The notes under the pieces: generated by a model
Databases searched by the model: none
Told to the model about the DNA's origin: nothing
What the model saw: only the letters and a program-made list of their open reading frames with translations
Shown here: piece after piece, positions 7,302-14,934 of the stretch
Layout: each line of letters opens with the position of its first letter
Numbering within the stretch: position 1 is the first letter of the stretch
Virus record (IMG/VR): IMGVR_UViG_3300041409_000599
Span: 1-64,000 of that record
Source of the DNA: a virus
Length of the DNA stretch: 64,000 nt
Strand: one strand, 5' to 3'
Position numbers and translations under genes: made by a program

Positions 7302-7531
7302 AGTGTTGCCCGGTTGGAGCAATCGTGAACCGCGACGAACTCCGGACAATCGCTGACGCTATCGGAATAGCGATTCAGCACATTGACATAACAATTTCCT
7401 CAGAGGAGCGCCCGAACAAAAGGTTCCATGACGCTGAATATCGACAGCGCATGAAAGGACAGAAAGAGTTGCGCAAGGAATTCATGGCTACCTTGAAGCG
7501 GGTCGATGCCGCATACGAGCGATGTTCCTAA
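7298..7531 (+). CDS. small hypothetical protein
   Basis: This is 77 residues from the ATG at 7298, the ATGA overlap with the tiny membrane gene. A longer in-frame start inside the upstream genes is less likely. It is rich in charged helical sequence, begins MKCCPVG, and has no recognised domain. Confidence 0.55.
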   Translation: MKCCPVGAIVNRDELRTIADAIGIAIQHIDITISSEERPNKRFHDAEYRQRMKGQKELRKEFMATLKRVDAAYERCS

Positions 7532-7704
7532 AGCTGCTGGCGAAGTGGTTGGGGTGCCGGCACAAAGATTTTAGTTTTCCGCAGACCCCGCGACCCGGGC
7601 AGCGACGAACGGAGGCAGCAATGATTACCGGAACTTATGTGTGCTGCCTCAACTGTGGTCAAGAGTTCGCTTACGACTGGCACGAAATGAAGGTGGTTGA
7701 GTGA
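7522..7704 (+). CDS. small zinc-binding protein
   Basis: This 60-residue protein has GCRHK near residue 11 and VCCLNCGQEFAYDWHEMK in the C-terminal part. The Cys/His set could make one zinc site. Proteins of this layout (C.H, then C..CG..F.YD...M) occur in phages with no assigned role. It overlaps the previous gene by 10 nt. Confidence 0.6.
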   Translation: MFLKLLAKWLGCRHKDFSFPQTPRPGQRRTEAAMITGTYVCCLNCGQEFAYDWHEMKVVE

Positions 7705-8207
7705 CACTCGAAGAAAAGCGCCGAGCCAAACACGTAAAACAAACCAGCGAATGGCGAAAAGCCAACCCAGATAAGGCGAAGGAGACTCGGCAGCGGTGGA
7801 CAGAGAAGAACAAAAAATACCTCCGAAAGCAATTTAATGCGTGGAGGAAAAAGTATTCCCGAATGAATCCGGAAAAGGTGAGGGCACAAAGAAAGCGATA
7901 CAGGAGCGCGCCGCAAGCCAGAGAGAAGCAGAGAGCCACCAAAATTCGATTTAGGCTGCGCCATCCGCATTACGACAGAACCAAGTACAGAACCAAGTGT
8001 GCATGCGGCGGCCTTCGATGGACGAAGAGTATAGCTTGCGGAAGTTGTGCAGGGATAGCTGCAACATTGTTCGGAGTGCCCAGCAAGCCAAATTTGCTGC
8101 TCGTTAGCAATTTAACAAAACAACAAAGGAGAAATGCGAAATGTCTACTAAGCGCAAAACGCCTAAGAGAAATGGTACTGAAGAAAATCAGACTATTAAA
8201 CCGGTAG
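7701..8207 (+). CDS. Lys/Arg-rich HNH-nuclease-like protein
   Basis: This 168-residue protein has a GTG start overlapping the upstream stop. The N-terminal 75 residues are very basic, with repeating W.K.NP.K patterns (EWRKANPDKAKETRQRW, AWRKKYSRMNPEKV). This resembles the arm that precedes HNH or endonuclease VII-type domains. It is followed by CACGGLRWTKSIACGSC, a zinc pair. No complete HNH active site is visible, so it may be a degenerate nuclease or a DNA-binding protein. Its 3' end overlaps the next gene by 67 nt. Confidence 0.55.
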   Translation: MTLEEKRRAKHVKQTSEWRKANPDKAKETRQRWTEKNKKYLRKQFNAWRKKYSRMNPEKVRAQRKRYRSAPQAREKQRATKIRFRLRHPHYDRTKYRTKCACGGLRWTKSIACGSCAGIAATLFGVPSKPNLLLVSNLTKQQRRNAKCLLSAKRLREMVLKKIRLLNR

Positions 8208-8428
8208 CACGTGCAAAACGTCGCACCTTCGCCATCACTCAGCGCGGCGTAAAAACGTCCCATGACCTGAGTAATTTCCACGCGGCGGCTCTTGCCGACA
8301 TAGATAGCGGCGCCGCCGATCTGCGCGAGATGGCGCGCATGACGGCTATCACTGGGCAGATGATCGCGCACGAGAACCTGAAACTGCGCGCCGGAATCAG
8401 GCGCGGCTTCCTAAGCTTGGGCAAATAG
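8141..8428 (+). CDS. hypothetical basic protein
   Basis: This 95-residue protein has AGGAG well placed for the ATG at 8141. The N-terminus is Lys/Arg-rich and the rest is predicted helical (DLREMARMTAITGQMIAHENLKLRAG). It lies just upstream of recT. Function is unknown. Confidence 0.6.
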   Translation: MSTKRKTPKRNGTEENQTIKPVARAKRRTFAITQRGVKTSHDLSNFHAAALADIDSGAADLREMARMTAITGQMIAHENLKLRAGIRRGFLSLGK

Positions 8429-8457
8429 CAAATCCCGATTTATCCGGAAGGTGATAT

Positions 8458-9576
8458 ATGGCAGAAAAAGTATCAGCACTCGCAACCGTTCCACCGCAGC
8501 CCGTCGCAATCGCGCCGGAGCGTAGCAGCATCCTCAACCTAGCCCCGCGCAATTTCGATGAAGCCATGCGCTTCTCCAAACTGCTGGCCGATAGCGACCT
8601 CGCGCCGAAAGACTTCAAAGGCAAGCCAGCCAACGTACTGATCGCCCTGCAGATGGGCTGCGAAGTCGGACTGGCGCCCATGGCGGCAATTCAAAATATC
8701 GCCGTGATCAATGGACGTCCATCCATCTGGGGCGATGCCGCTCTGGCGATTGTGATGGCGCACCGCGACTTTGAAAATATCAAGGAAACCTTTGAAGGCG
8801 CCAACGAGAACAAGACCGCCATCTGTGAAGTGAAGCGTAGAGGCCATGATCCGCACATCGCGCGGTTCTCCGTGGCCGATGCCAAGAAAGCGCAGCTCTG
8901 GGGCAAGCAGGGACCGTGGACGAATTATCCCGACCGCATGTTGCAGATGCGCGCCCGCGGCTGGGCCATCCGTGACAAATTTGCCGACGCCCTGCGCGGA
9001 TTGAACATCGGCGAGGAAATGCAGGACGCGCCCACCATTGAGGCCTCGACCCTGCCGCAGATCGATCCTGCCAAAGAAACGCTGAAGAATGAGATTGACG
9101 CTCTGCTCACGTCGGTCGGAGTGAACGCCGCGAACCGCATGGCCATCCTGAGCGCGAACGATGCGGACCTCGCTGGATGTCTCGCCGCGCTAAAGACCAT
9201 CAAGCTTGTGCTGACCGATGAACGTATTCCGGTCCAGCAATGGCCGGCTCTGCTGCAAAAGCAGATGCGCAACCTGGACAACTACGCCAAAGGGCTCAAG
9301 GAAGCGCACGAAAAGAAGAACTGCCAAAAGCCCGATGAATCTCCCGCGCAGCCAGCGGAGACCGCTACATCAGCGGAACCCGCTACGCCCGAGGGGAACG
9401 GATCTGCTGCCCCCAACCATGGCCAGCAGCCAGCGCATCAGGGGACGGGAGCGGCCACCTGCTCTGGCGATTCCCGTCCTGCCGCTGGACCGCAAGACGA
9501 TTTGTTTATCAGCAAAGAAGAGACACAGCCAAAACAGTCCGCCGCGAATGGCGGCAAGGGAAGATTCAAGTTTTAA
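8458..9576 (+). CDS. recT: RecT-family single-strand annealing protein
   Basis: This 372-residue protein has a RecT core (about residues 28-200). Family hallmarks include NFDEAMRFSKLLADSDLAPKDFKG, GCEVGLAPMAAIQNIAVINGRP.IWGDA and MLQMRARGWAIRDKF. RecT proteins coat single strands and anneal complementary DNA in phage recombination. The last 70 residues are low-complexity Ala/Pro/Glu-rich and end in a short acidic-then-basic tip (DDLF...GRFKF) that may recruit partners. It probably works with the Fe-S exonuclease at 10272. Confidence 0.85.
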   Translation: MAEKVSALATVPPQPVAIAPERSSILNLAPRNFDEAMRFSKLLADSDLAPKDFKGKPANVLIALQMGCEVGLAPMAAIQNIAVINGRPSIWGDAALAIVMAHRDFENIKETFEGANENKTAICEVKRRGHDPHIARFSVADAKKAQLWGKQGPWTNYPDRMLQMRARGWAIRDKFADALRGLNIGEEMQDAPTIEASTLPQIDPAKETLKNEIDALLTSVGVNAANRMAILSANDADLAGCLAALKTIKLVLTDERIPVQQWPALLQKQMRNLDNYAKGLKEAHEKKNCQKPDESPAQPAETATSAEPATPEGNGSAAPNHGQQPAHQGTGAATCSGDSRPAAGPQDDLFISKEETQPKQSAANGGKGRFKF

Positions 9577-9754
9577 CAAATTTCTGCGGCGGCGTGGATG
9601 GACACGCTACAGCAATCGAAGGGGCTGAGTACGTGAAGGCTCAGGTTACCAGTCAGCAAAGTAATTAGCTAAGTGCAGACGCCAAGAGTCGCGTCGGTAA
9701 TTTCAGCAGTGGGTATCAAGGCCCACCCGCAGAAGCAAGATTGGAGTAGCTCAT

Positions 9755-9865
9755 ATGTTCACCGACCCATACATCGACGACCTACAGCGGCAGTCCGGAG
9801 TATTTGACGGCCCACCTTACGAACAGGAAGACGACGATAACGACGACGGCCCGATAGCCGCTTAA
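9755..9865 (+). CDS. tiny acidic protein
   Basis: This 36-residue frame ends in an Asp/Glu run (EQEDDDNDDGP), with a net charge near -11. It sits between recT and the next gene with no overlapping alternative. Strongly acidic mini-proteins can mimic DNA, but that is speculation. The 178 bases upstream (9577-9754) hold nothing recognisable. Confidence 0.4.
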   Translation: MFTDPYIDDLQRQSGVFDGPPYEQEDDDNDDGPIAA

Positions 9866-9870
9866 TCACC

Positions 9871-10299
9871 ATGTCATCACCCGAGCACGTCAAACGCGAA
9901 CGCATCACCCGACGCGAAGCCGGCATTGCCGGACTGGAAGCCCTGTTTAAGAGCTACTCCATCGTCAACGTGAATGCCGGATACCACTTTCGCGTCAATG
10001 GCATGCTCGATCTTTTTCCCACCAACTACCGCTTTCACAACCTTCGCACCGGCAAGCGTGGCGACTATCCTCCACGCCCTAAGAAGAAGCTGATCCCCTC
10101 CCATTTAGAGGCTGTACTTCCAGTAGTGAACACCAGGCGTAGCCGCAATCCGCTAGCCGCAAACTTCAATAAAACTCATTGCAAACATGGACATGAGTTC
10201 ACCCCGGAAAACACAAAGACACGAATTGATCGCCCTGGCACACGGGAGTGCAGGGCATGCGAGAGGTCAAAATGCCGACGCAAGCAAACAGCAGCATAG
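9871..10299 (+). CDS. two-part phage protein with HNH-type zinc finger
   Basis: This 142-residue protein has two parts. Residues about 20-75 resemble a phage module (YHFRVNGMLDLFPTNYRFHNL..GKRGDY). Residues about 102-138 are a treble-clef-like finger, CKHGHEFTPENT...GTRECRACERSKCRRK, of the type found next to HNH nucleases. No HNH catalytic residues are seen. DNA binding is likely; the role is unknown. Confidence 0.6.
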   Translation: MSSPEHVKRERITRREAGIAGLEALFKSYSIVNVNAGYHFRVNGMLDLFPTNYRFHNLRTGKRGDYPPRPKKKLIPSHLEAVLPVVNTRRSRNPLAANFNKTHCKHGHEFTPENTKTRIDRPGTRECRACERSKCRRKQTAA

Positions 10300-11417
10300 C
10301 CCCGCCACTCAGCCAGTCACGCCTGAATCTTATGGGGTGCCCGCATCTTTACCAGAAGCGGGTGATTGAAGGGCTTCAGGAATCGGATAATCCGTTTGCC
10401 ATCCGTGGACGCGAATTCCATGATGTTCGAGCGGATTACGTTGTTCACCTGGTCGCCACACGCCAGCGCAAAGACCCGGCCAAGCTGGACGAACTGCTCA
10501 ATGACAATGCCATCAGCGAGGATGCTTATCAACTCCTCACCAACTCGCGGGATGAATTCGAAATAGATCCTGAGTCGGTTCTGCATATTGAGCAGCGCCT
10601 TTATCTGGGCGACGACTTTGAGCCAGTGGAGATCCCGAAGTTCGCGGCCTATGAAGGCAAGCCGGACTTGGTTTTAATCAACGGCGCCGAAGCCAGGATC
10701 CCGGATTACAAAACTACCTTCCAGATATTCGACGCGGACACGCCGCAGGGCCGTCTCTACTCGCTGCTGGTGATGATCCATTATCCGTTTGTGGAGCGCG
10801 TGGTCTTCGAGCTCCATTTCGTCCGGTATGGCTCGGCGAAGCGCAAGGCCGAATACACCCGCGACCAGATTTCGCATTTGAAGGGACGGGTTGCGCGGGA
10901 CCGGGATCGCCAGTTAGCCCTTCACGCGCTGACGGAGCGCGGAGAGGTAGCTCCGGCAATTCCCGGCGAGGCGTGCATTTATTGCCCGCTTCTGATGACC
11001 ACCTGCCCGAACCGCGAGATCAATGATTACGCGGTTTCCACTCCGGAAGATTTACTGAAGGAAGAAGTTTTCCTGAAGGCCAGAATCAAGCGCGTCTCGG
11101 GCCTGCTAAAGACGCATGTCAGCGTCGAGGGGCCAGTCAGCTATAGCGATGCCAATGGGCATACCTACTCGCGCGAGTTCGAGTTGAAGGAACGCACGAC
11201 GTTCCCGCTCATCCCGGTACTGGAAACGCTGATCGCCTGGACCAAGCGCACCGGCGAGGACATCACCGCGAAATTAAAGATCGGCGCCACCGAGTTGAAG
11301 CCATTGCTGAAAGCCAAGAAACGCGCGGAACTGGCGACTGAGGTTGAAGGCGTAAAGATCGTCGAACAGTACACGCAGTTCTCGCTGAAAGGCAGCGAGG
11401 ACGACGACGCAGCATGA
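10272..11417 (+). CDS. Cas4/RecB-like Fe-S PD-(D/E)XK exonuclease
   Basis: This is 381 residues from the ATG at 10272, overlapping the upstream gene by 28 nt. The domain begins SRLNLMGCPHLYQKR (C23) with RGREFHDVRADYV, then GKPDLVLING (about 131-140) and PDYKTT (about 147) as the nuclease Asp and Lys motifs. It closes with CIYCPLLMTTC (C235, C238, C245), completing a four-Cys iron-sulfur site as in Cas4, AddB and RecB-type exonucleases. It likely resects phage DNA ends for RecT, replacing RecE or lambda Exo. Confidence 0.8.
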   Translation: MPTQANSSIAPPLSQSRLNLMGCPHLYQKRVIEGLQESDNPFAIRGREFHDVRADYVVHLVATRQRKDPAKLDELLNDNAISEDAYQLLTNSRDEFEIDPESVLHIEQRLYLGDDFEPVEIPKFAAYEGKPDLVLINGAEARIPDYKTTFQIFDADTPQGRLYSLLVMIHYPFVERVVFELHFVRYGSAKRKAEYTRDQISHLKGRVARDRDRQLALHALTERGEVAPAIPGEACIYCPLLMTTCPNREINDYAVSTPEDLLKEEVFLKARIKRVSGLLKTHVSVEGPVSYSDANGHTYSREFELKERTTFPLIPVLETLIAWTKRTGEDITAKLKIGATELKPLLKAKKRAELATEVEGVKIVEQYTQFSLKGSEDDDAA

Positions 11418-11524
11418 CCGCCGCTGTGATCTTCGCAGTGTTTCTGGCCGGCGTAGTTTCCGGCGTGACGGTGGTTTTGATTTTAACCGGCCACAGATGG
11501 ACCGCGCCGCAGGAGGAGCAATAG
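11414..11524 (+). CDS. tiny membrane protein
   Basis: This 36-residue frame starts in an ATGA overlap with the exonuclease gene and ends directly before the next ATG. Residues 4-25 (AVIFAVFLAGVVSGVTVVLIL) form one membrane helix. A GGAGGAG just before its stop serves the next gene. Confidence 0.55.
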   Translation: MTAAVIFAVFLAGVVSGVTVVLILTGHRWTAPQEEQ

Positions 11525-11806
11525 ATGATTCGTGCGAAGTCAGGCGATCTGCTGATGCTCGTAATTGAGCCAGGGAACATTGATCGGATCAAAAAGAACA
11601 TGCCTATTGACGTGCCGACGGAAGGCGCGCAGAGGCTGATGATCTTTTACTCGCCCGACGTTGTCTACATGCAGGAACTATGCGCGCAAGGCGTCCCATT
11701 TGCCGAAGCGCTCGAACTGTCTCAGGTGAGGCCACCCGTACATGAGCGGCCCTACGTTCCACCGAGCGAGCTAAGAAACGTCAAGGTGTCCGGAGAACCG
11801 GCCTGA
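11525..11806 (+). CDS. hypothetical protein
   Basis: This 93-residue protein has its ATG directly after the upstream stop, with GGAGGAG 5 nt before. It has a mixed alpha/beta start (KSGDLLMLVIEPGNIDRIK) and a proline-rich end. It resembles no family I recognise. Confidence 0.55.
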   Translation: MIRAKSGDLLMLVIEPGNIDRIKKNMPIDVPTEGAQRLMIFYSPDVVYMQELCAQGVPFAEALELSQVRPPVHERPYVPPSELRNVKVSGEPA

Positions 11807-12024
11807 TGCAAGAACCAAAAACAGAAGCGTATTGGCGGGAGCGGGGATACAGGTTCTTCGAACTGTCTTCCTGTCCTGCCTGCGGCGACCCGATATCGGT
11901 ATGGGAGTCGCCGTCAGCGCACATGATCTTTCTGGAGGCGCAGACGCTGGAAACACATTTCAGTTCGTGCACCAGGGCCAGAGAGTACCGCACCGAGCAA
12001 CGCATGAAAGCAGGGGTTTTATGA
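11806..12024 (+). CDS. small zinc-finger protein
   Basis: This 72-residue protein starts in a TGATG overlap. CPAC at residues 23-26 and H..SC near 51-55 give a CCHC-type metal site. No function is assigned. Confidence 0.55.
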   Translation: MQEPKTEAYWRERGYRFFELSSCPACGDPISVWESPSAHMIFLEAQTLETHFSSCTRAREYRTEQRMKAGVL

Positions 12025-12326
12025 GGCCGCAAAGGATTCAGCGTAAGCGTACGAAGGGCTGGAAGATGCCGCCGGACACGGTCTATGTTGGCAGACCGAC
12101 AAAGTGGGGCAATCCATACAACATCGCGGACATGGATGAACCTACGCCAAACAAACGGGAAAACGCAGTGCTCGCTTACAGGATTTCCATGCTCACCGTT
12201 GGCACAGAGATAAGGCGCGAGCTTAGCGGCAAAAACCTAGCCTGCTGGTGCCCACTTGATCAACCCTGCCATGCCGATGTGTTGCTGGAAATTGCAAATC
12301 AAGAAACGCCAGAGGTCACACCATGA
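12021..12326 (+). CDS. DUF4326 family protein
   Basis: This is 101 residues from the ATG at 12021 (ATGA overlap). It carries the family marks RIQRKRTKGWKMP..TVYVGRPTKWGNP at the start and GKNLACWCPLDQPCHADVLLE at the end. DUF4326 is common in phages and some bacteria, with no established reaction; the conserved Cys/His/Asp cluster suggests an active or metal site. It precedes the SbcC-like ATPase. Confidence 0.8.
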   Translation: MRPQRIQRKRTKGWKMPPDTVYVGRPTKWGNPYNIADMDEPTPNKRENAVLAYRISMLTVGTEIRRELSGKNLACWCPLDQPCHADVLLEIANQETPEVTP

Positions 12327-14218
12327 AAATCAACCGCCTATCTCTCACCAACTTTCGTTCCCATCGCGCCACTGAGTTTGACCTCGATCGCGTGACCATC
12401 TTTAGGGGCGTGAACGGCGCCGGGAAATCCTCAATCCAGGATGCGCTGGAATTTCTGTTTACAGGAACCACGCGCCAGACTGACGCCGGCGGCCGCGGCG
12501 CCGACCTGCTGGTTTCGCATGGAACGGGAATGCGCAATCCGGAGATGGCGGTTCAGGCACGCCTTGCCGACGATCTGGCATCCATCTGCATCCAGCGCAT
12601 CGGCGGCACCAACCAGTTTGAGATCAACTGGAAGGAAGGCGACCATTGGACGCGCTATCTGGGCGACCGCGGACGGGCATGCGTTGCGGAACACATCGCG
12701 CCGCTGCCGGTCCTGCAGGCCGTTCTCAACTCGGGACGCTTCCTGTCGCTGTCGGAGAAAGAGCAGAAGAACCTGCTCACGTCGGCGCTGGCCAGCAAGC
12801 CGGTAGTCGTGCCGGACGAAATTGTTAAGCCTATGCGCAAACTGCTGGAATTGGAGGCCCGCTCCCGCCTTTGCCTTGAGGTGCCTGATGCCGCAACCGC
12901 CGATTCCATCCACAAGATTTATTACGATCTCCGCACCGATCTCAATCGCCAGATCAAAGCTCTGGGCGAACTCACCGCCACGGAGGTCCCTGCCGACGCA
13001 CCCGACCCCGCCCTCGTAAAGAAGCAGCTCGCCGACCTCAACAAAGAGCGCGATGGACTGCTTCAATCCAGAGAGAAGCGCCAGGCCAGCCACGCCGCTG
13101 ACCGCATCAGGCTATCCGAAGCGCAGCGCCAGCTTGACGCATTCAAAGACGCCATCCTCGAAGACGGCGAAGTGGACAAGCTACAGAAGACCGCCGGCAG
13201 AAAGCTCAAGGCCGCCGAGATCCAGACGGAAATCGATAATCTTACCCGGCGCATCACCGCTGACCGCGACCTGGTAAAGCAGATGAAAGACGCGCCCGAT
13301 TCCTGCCATGCCTGCGGCCGCGCGCTGGTCAAAGACGATATCACCGCCAAAGTCGACGAACTGGAATTGGCCATCAAGACCGCTGAAGGCCTGCGCGAAG
13401 AAGCCCAGGCGCGTCTCACCAAACTGGGCGACCCGGCCACGGCAGACCAGAAGATTGCCGCGCACAAGAAAGCAGTCGTTGCCACCGGATCGGCTGAGCG
13501 CGCACTCAAGGAACTGAAAGACCTGCCGGAAACCTGCGACGTCAGCGACCTCACGCAGAAGCTTGCCGCCCTGGACCTGCGCATCGCCGATGGCGGGGAA
13601 GTGCTGGCTGAGGTACAGCGTCTGGCCGGAGCGAAGCAGCAATACGACCAGACCGTCGCCAAAAAACAGGAATTGGCCAACCGCGTTCTGGCGGCAGAGA
13701 AGATCATCAACGCCTTCGGGCCCGGCGGTCCTATCCGCGCGCAGTTGGTGGGCGCCCGCATCCATGACTTTCACCGCAAACTGAACGACTCGCTTGAACG
13801 CCTCGGCTTCAATTGTGATTTCACGCTTGAGCCGTACCACGTTGAACTGACGGAAGTGCGCGACGGGAAAATCAATTCTTCGCAGATACTGAGCCCGCGC
13901 CAACTCTCCGAGTCCGAGTCCTTCCGTTTCTCCATCGCGTTCCAGATCGCCCTGGCCGAAGCTACCGGCGTGAACTTCATTGTGATCGATCGCTCGGATG
14001 TTCTGTTGCCGGAGTTGCGGTCCACGCTGGCCGAGACGCTGCTCGAGTCAAAACTTGACCAGGCCATCGTGCTCGTCGCCGGTGACCATGCACCAGTGGC
14101 GCTGCCGCCCGACGTAAAACTGTACGACCTGGCCAAAGACAGTCAGGGGCACACCGGCGTTGCCGCCGAATACAAGTACTACGTCAATGAAACCGTTTGT
14201 GAGGAGATGCCGCAGTGA
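12323..14218 (+). CDS. Rad50/SbcC-like AAA ATPase with zinc hook
   Basis: This 631-residue ATPase has Walker A GVNGAGKS at residues 29-36, directly after an SMC-type start (INRLSLTNFRSH). Coiled-coil arms flank CHACG at about 327-331, the CxxC zinc hook. The signature-like LSESESFRFSIA lies near 528, and Walker B NFIVIDRSD near 553-561, with Arg-Ser-Asp where most relatives have Asp-Glu. Such proteins tether and process DNA ends, usually with an Mre11/SbcD nuclease, which is not visible here. Its partner may be the Cas4-like exonuclease upstream. It overlaps both neighbours by 4 nt. Confidence 0.85.
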   Translation: MKINRLSLTNFRSHRATEFDLDRVTIFRGVNGAGKSSIQDALEFLFTGTTRQTDAGGRGADLLVSHGTGMRNPEMAVQARLADDLASICIQRIGGTNQFEINWKEGDHWTRYLGDRGRACVAEHIAPLPVLQAVLNSGRFLSLSEKEQKNLLTSALASKPVVVPDEIVKPMRKLLELEARSRLCLEVPDAATADSIHKIYYDLRTDLNRQIKALGELTATEVPADAPDPALVKKQLADLNKERDGLLQSREKRQASHAADRIRLSEAQRQLDAFKDAILEDGEVDKLQKTAGRKLKAAEIQTEIDNLTRRITADRDLVKQMKDAPDSCHACGRALVKDDITAKVDELELAIKTAEGLREEAQARLTKLGDPATADQKIAAHKKAVVATGSAERALKELKDLPETCDVSDLTQKLAALDLRIADGGEVLAEVQRLAGAKQQYDQTVAKKQELANRVLAAEKIINAFGPGGPIRAQLVGARIHDFHRKLNDSLERLGFNCDFTLEPYHVELTEVRDGKINSSQILSPRQLSESESFRFSIAFQIALAEATGVNFIVIDRSDVLLPELRSTLAETLLESKLDQAIVLVAGDHAPVALPPDVKLYDLAKDSQGHTGVAAEYKYYVNETVCEEMPQ

Positions 14219-14520
14219 AAATCAGTAACGACCTTACCAACGCGGAACTTGAACGCCTTGCGATCCTCTCGGAAGAAATGGGCGAAGTGCAACAGACCAT
14301 CGGCAAGATCATCCGGTTTGGCTACGAGTCATGTAACCCCTCCATCATTACCGGGCAGACGAACCGACATGACCTGGAACGCGAGATAGCAGATGTCCAA
14401 GTTGCGATCAATATGCTTCTGCAAAATCGGGATGTAAACGGAGATGGCGTGGCCTTACGGATGAAGCGAAAAGCAGAAAATATCAAGCCGTACCTTCATC
14501 ATCAGGAGCCATCCAAATGA
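14215..14520 (+). CDS. MazG-like NTP pyrophosphohydrolase
   Basis: This 101-residue protein has the all-alpha MazG/dUTPase pattern: EEMGEVQQTIGKIIRFG and, after a loop, RHDLEREIADVQVAINML. Acidic residues in EExxE and ExxD would hold Mg2+. Members hydrolyse NTPs or dNTPs to monophosphates, and phage versions may alter nucleotide or alarmone pools. It starts with GTG overlapping the ATPase stop. Confidence 0.7.
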   Translation: MKISNDLTNAELERLAILSEEMGEVQQTIGKIIRFGYESCNPSIITGQTNRHDLEREIADVQVAINMLLQNRDVNGDGVALRMKRKAENIKPYLHHQEPSK

Positions 14521-14930
14521 TTTCCACACAACAAAAGATTGCCTTTCAGGATGTCACCATCCCTTGCCGGGAGTGCCATCGCGAGTTCATGTGGACCGCA
14601 GCCGAGCAGCAGCACTTCGCCGAAAAAGGCTTGAAGCACCAGCCCAAGCGCTGCCGGTCGTGCCGCACCAACAAGCCCACGCAGCCTATGCCGGAAATGG
14701 AAATCAGCCGCGGACGGGTGAAGTGGTTCAACGCCAACAAGGGCTATGGCTTCATCACGCCCGACAACCCGGAAAACGGCGACGTGTATGTCCACTTCAG
14801 CCAGATTGTCGGCAAGGGGTTCGTCAGCCTTACCACGGGCCAGACCGTGGATTTCAACATCGTTACGGCAGAAAAAGGGCTCGCCGCCGTTAATGTGCGC
14901 GTGGTCAACCCAACCGTGGAGGCCGTGTAG
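14517..14930 (+). CDS. zinc ribbon-cold shock domain fusion
   Basis: This 137-residue protein has two modules. Residues about 12-50 have CRECHREFMWTAAEQQHFAEKG...CRSCR, a short treble-clef zinc domain. Residues about 65-135 are a complete cold-shock OB fold with RNP1 KGYGFITP and RNP2 VYVHFS. Both bind nucleic acid, so the protein may chaperone RNA or single-stranded DNA during early expression. It overlaps the MazG-like gene by 4 nt. Confidence 0.85.
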   Translation: MISTQQKIAFQDVTIPCRECHREFMWTAAEQQHFAEKGLKHQPKRCRSCRTNKPTQPMPEMEISRGRVKWFNANKGYGFITPDNPENGDVYVHFSQIVGKGFVSLTTGQTVDFNIVTAEKGLAAVNVRVVNPTVEAV

Positions 14931-14934
14931 AGCA

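Noticed and set aside
12431-13903. Minus-strand frames of 220-240 codons opposite the Rad50-like gene
   Set aside because: Antisense shadows. The plus strand encodes clear Walker and zinc-hook motifs.
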